This document shows positions 63,090-64,000 of a stretch of 64,000 nt of DNA, one piece after another. Within the stretch, counting starts at the first letter, position 1; every line of letters begins with the position of its first letter. A program made the position numbers and the translations under genes. Origin of the DNA: Bosea sp. NBC_00550 (GTDB lineage Bacteria > Pseudomonadota > Alphaproteobacteria > Rhizobiales > Beijerinckiaceae); contig NZ_CP102772.1 of the NCBI RefSeq assembly GCF_026020075.1, positions 5,357,501 to 5,421,500 of the forward strand. The letters are read 5' to 3'. A model generated the notes under the pieces. The model saw only the letters and a list, made by a program, of their open reading frames with translations, was not told the DNA's origin and did no database searches.

Positions 63090-63234
63090 CGTCATTCCGG
63101 GGCTTCGCGTAGCGAAGAGCCCGGAATCCATAACCGCTTTGGCGGCCGGACAAGGCTCGACCGTCGCGCCATCCCTTCCAACGCCAGTGTTCATGGATTC
63201 CGGGCTCGCCGCTGCGCAGCGCCCCGGAATGACG
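63090..63234. repeat. palindromic intergenic repeat, copy 7 (long form)
   Basis: CGTCATTCCGGGGC and GCCCCGGAATGACG are perfect outer arms. TTCGCGTAGCGAA and GCCGCTGCGCAGCGC are internal hairpins, and GAGCCCGGAATCCAT / ATGGATTCCGGGCTC are perfect 15-base inner arms. It lies between the two ATPase genes of the importer. Confidence 0.93.
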
Positions 63235-63247
63235 AAGAGGTCGCGGG

Positions 63248-64000
<753 letters not shown>

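Overview
The window is about two-thirds GC, densely coded and free of visible phage, insertion-sequence or CRISPR material. It looks like chromosomal DNA of an alphaproteobacterium of the Hyphomicrobiales (Rhizobiales); Bosea, Methylobacterium or Bradyrhizobium relatives are my best guess. The evidence is the presence of general-stress sigma-factor (EcfG-type) promoters GGAAC-N16/17-CGTT, a palindromic GTCATTCCGGGG...CCCCGGAATGAC repeat family, the intergenic repeat at 31055-31150, and a catabolic gene set rich in ABC and TRAP transporters. The genus is inference. No tRNA or rRNA gene was seen, and no gene-free stretch exceeds about 270 bases.

Layout. 1-2.6 kb: a MocR-type regulator and a divergent HemC paralogue. 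2.9-4.8 kb: leftward small genes and a DNA topoisomerase IB. 5.0-12.7 kb: a rightward cluster with an MlrC-like metalloenzyme, a YtcJ-like amidohydrolase, a peptide-type ABC importer (binding protein and two permeases but no ATPases) and an aspartoacylase-like deacylase. 12.7-14.3 kb: a proline/tyrosine-repeat secreted protein and a membrane diguanylate cyclase. 14.4-20.2 kb: a biotin-dependent acyl-CoA carboxylase (leftward) divergent from an acyl-CoA dehydrogenase and TetR gene, with a perfect TetR-like operator between them. 20.3-23.8 kb: acetylpolyamine amidohydrolase-like, acetoacetate decarboxylase-like and ThDP enzymes. 24.1-27.1 kb: a NitT/TauT-type ABC importer with a DNA glycosylase gene inside the operon. 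27.2-31.1 kb: an FCD/GntR regulator and a TRAP transporter. 31.3-35.0 kb: a cyclopropane fatty acid synthase and two divergent citrate-synthase-like genes, one carrying an N-terminal helix-turn-helix.

35.1-43.3 kb is a complete histidine utilisation locus: leftward hutI-hutH-hutG-hutU with four-base overlaps, then hutD; rightward hutF-hutC. It uses the route in which HutF deiminates formiminoglutamate and HutG releases formate and glutamate. Two palindromes centred on TTGCATATGCAA lie between hutI and hutF and are probably HutC sites. A third copy of the TGCATATGCA core lies 17 kb away, upstream of the NitT/TauT importer and the ThDP enzyme.

43.4-51.4 kb holds small envelope and stress genes: a glycine-zipper lipoprotein, a PRC-barrel protein, a transglutaminase-fold protein lacking the expected histidine, a lipid kinase with a PAP2 phosphatase, a flavin-fold stress protein, an aldehyde dehydrogenase, a cysteine-rich copper-binding protein and an oxidoreductase/HxlR pair. 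Several carry EcfG-type promoters, including a symmetric bidirectional pair at 47639-47665. 51.4-58.2 kb is a leftward three-gene operon (transglutaminase-DUF2126, circularly permuted ATP-grasp-alpha-E, transglutaminase). This is the best candidate for a poorly described system, probably peptide ligation or modification coupled to its reversal. 58.5-64.0 kb is a full peptide-type ABC importer whose last ATPase gene runs off the window.
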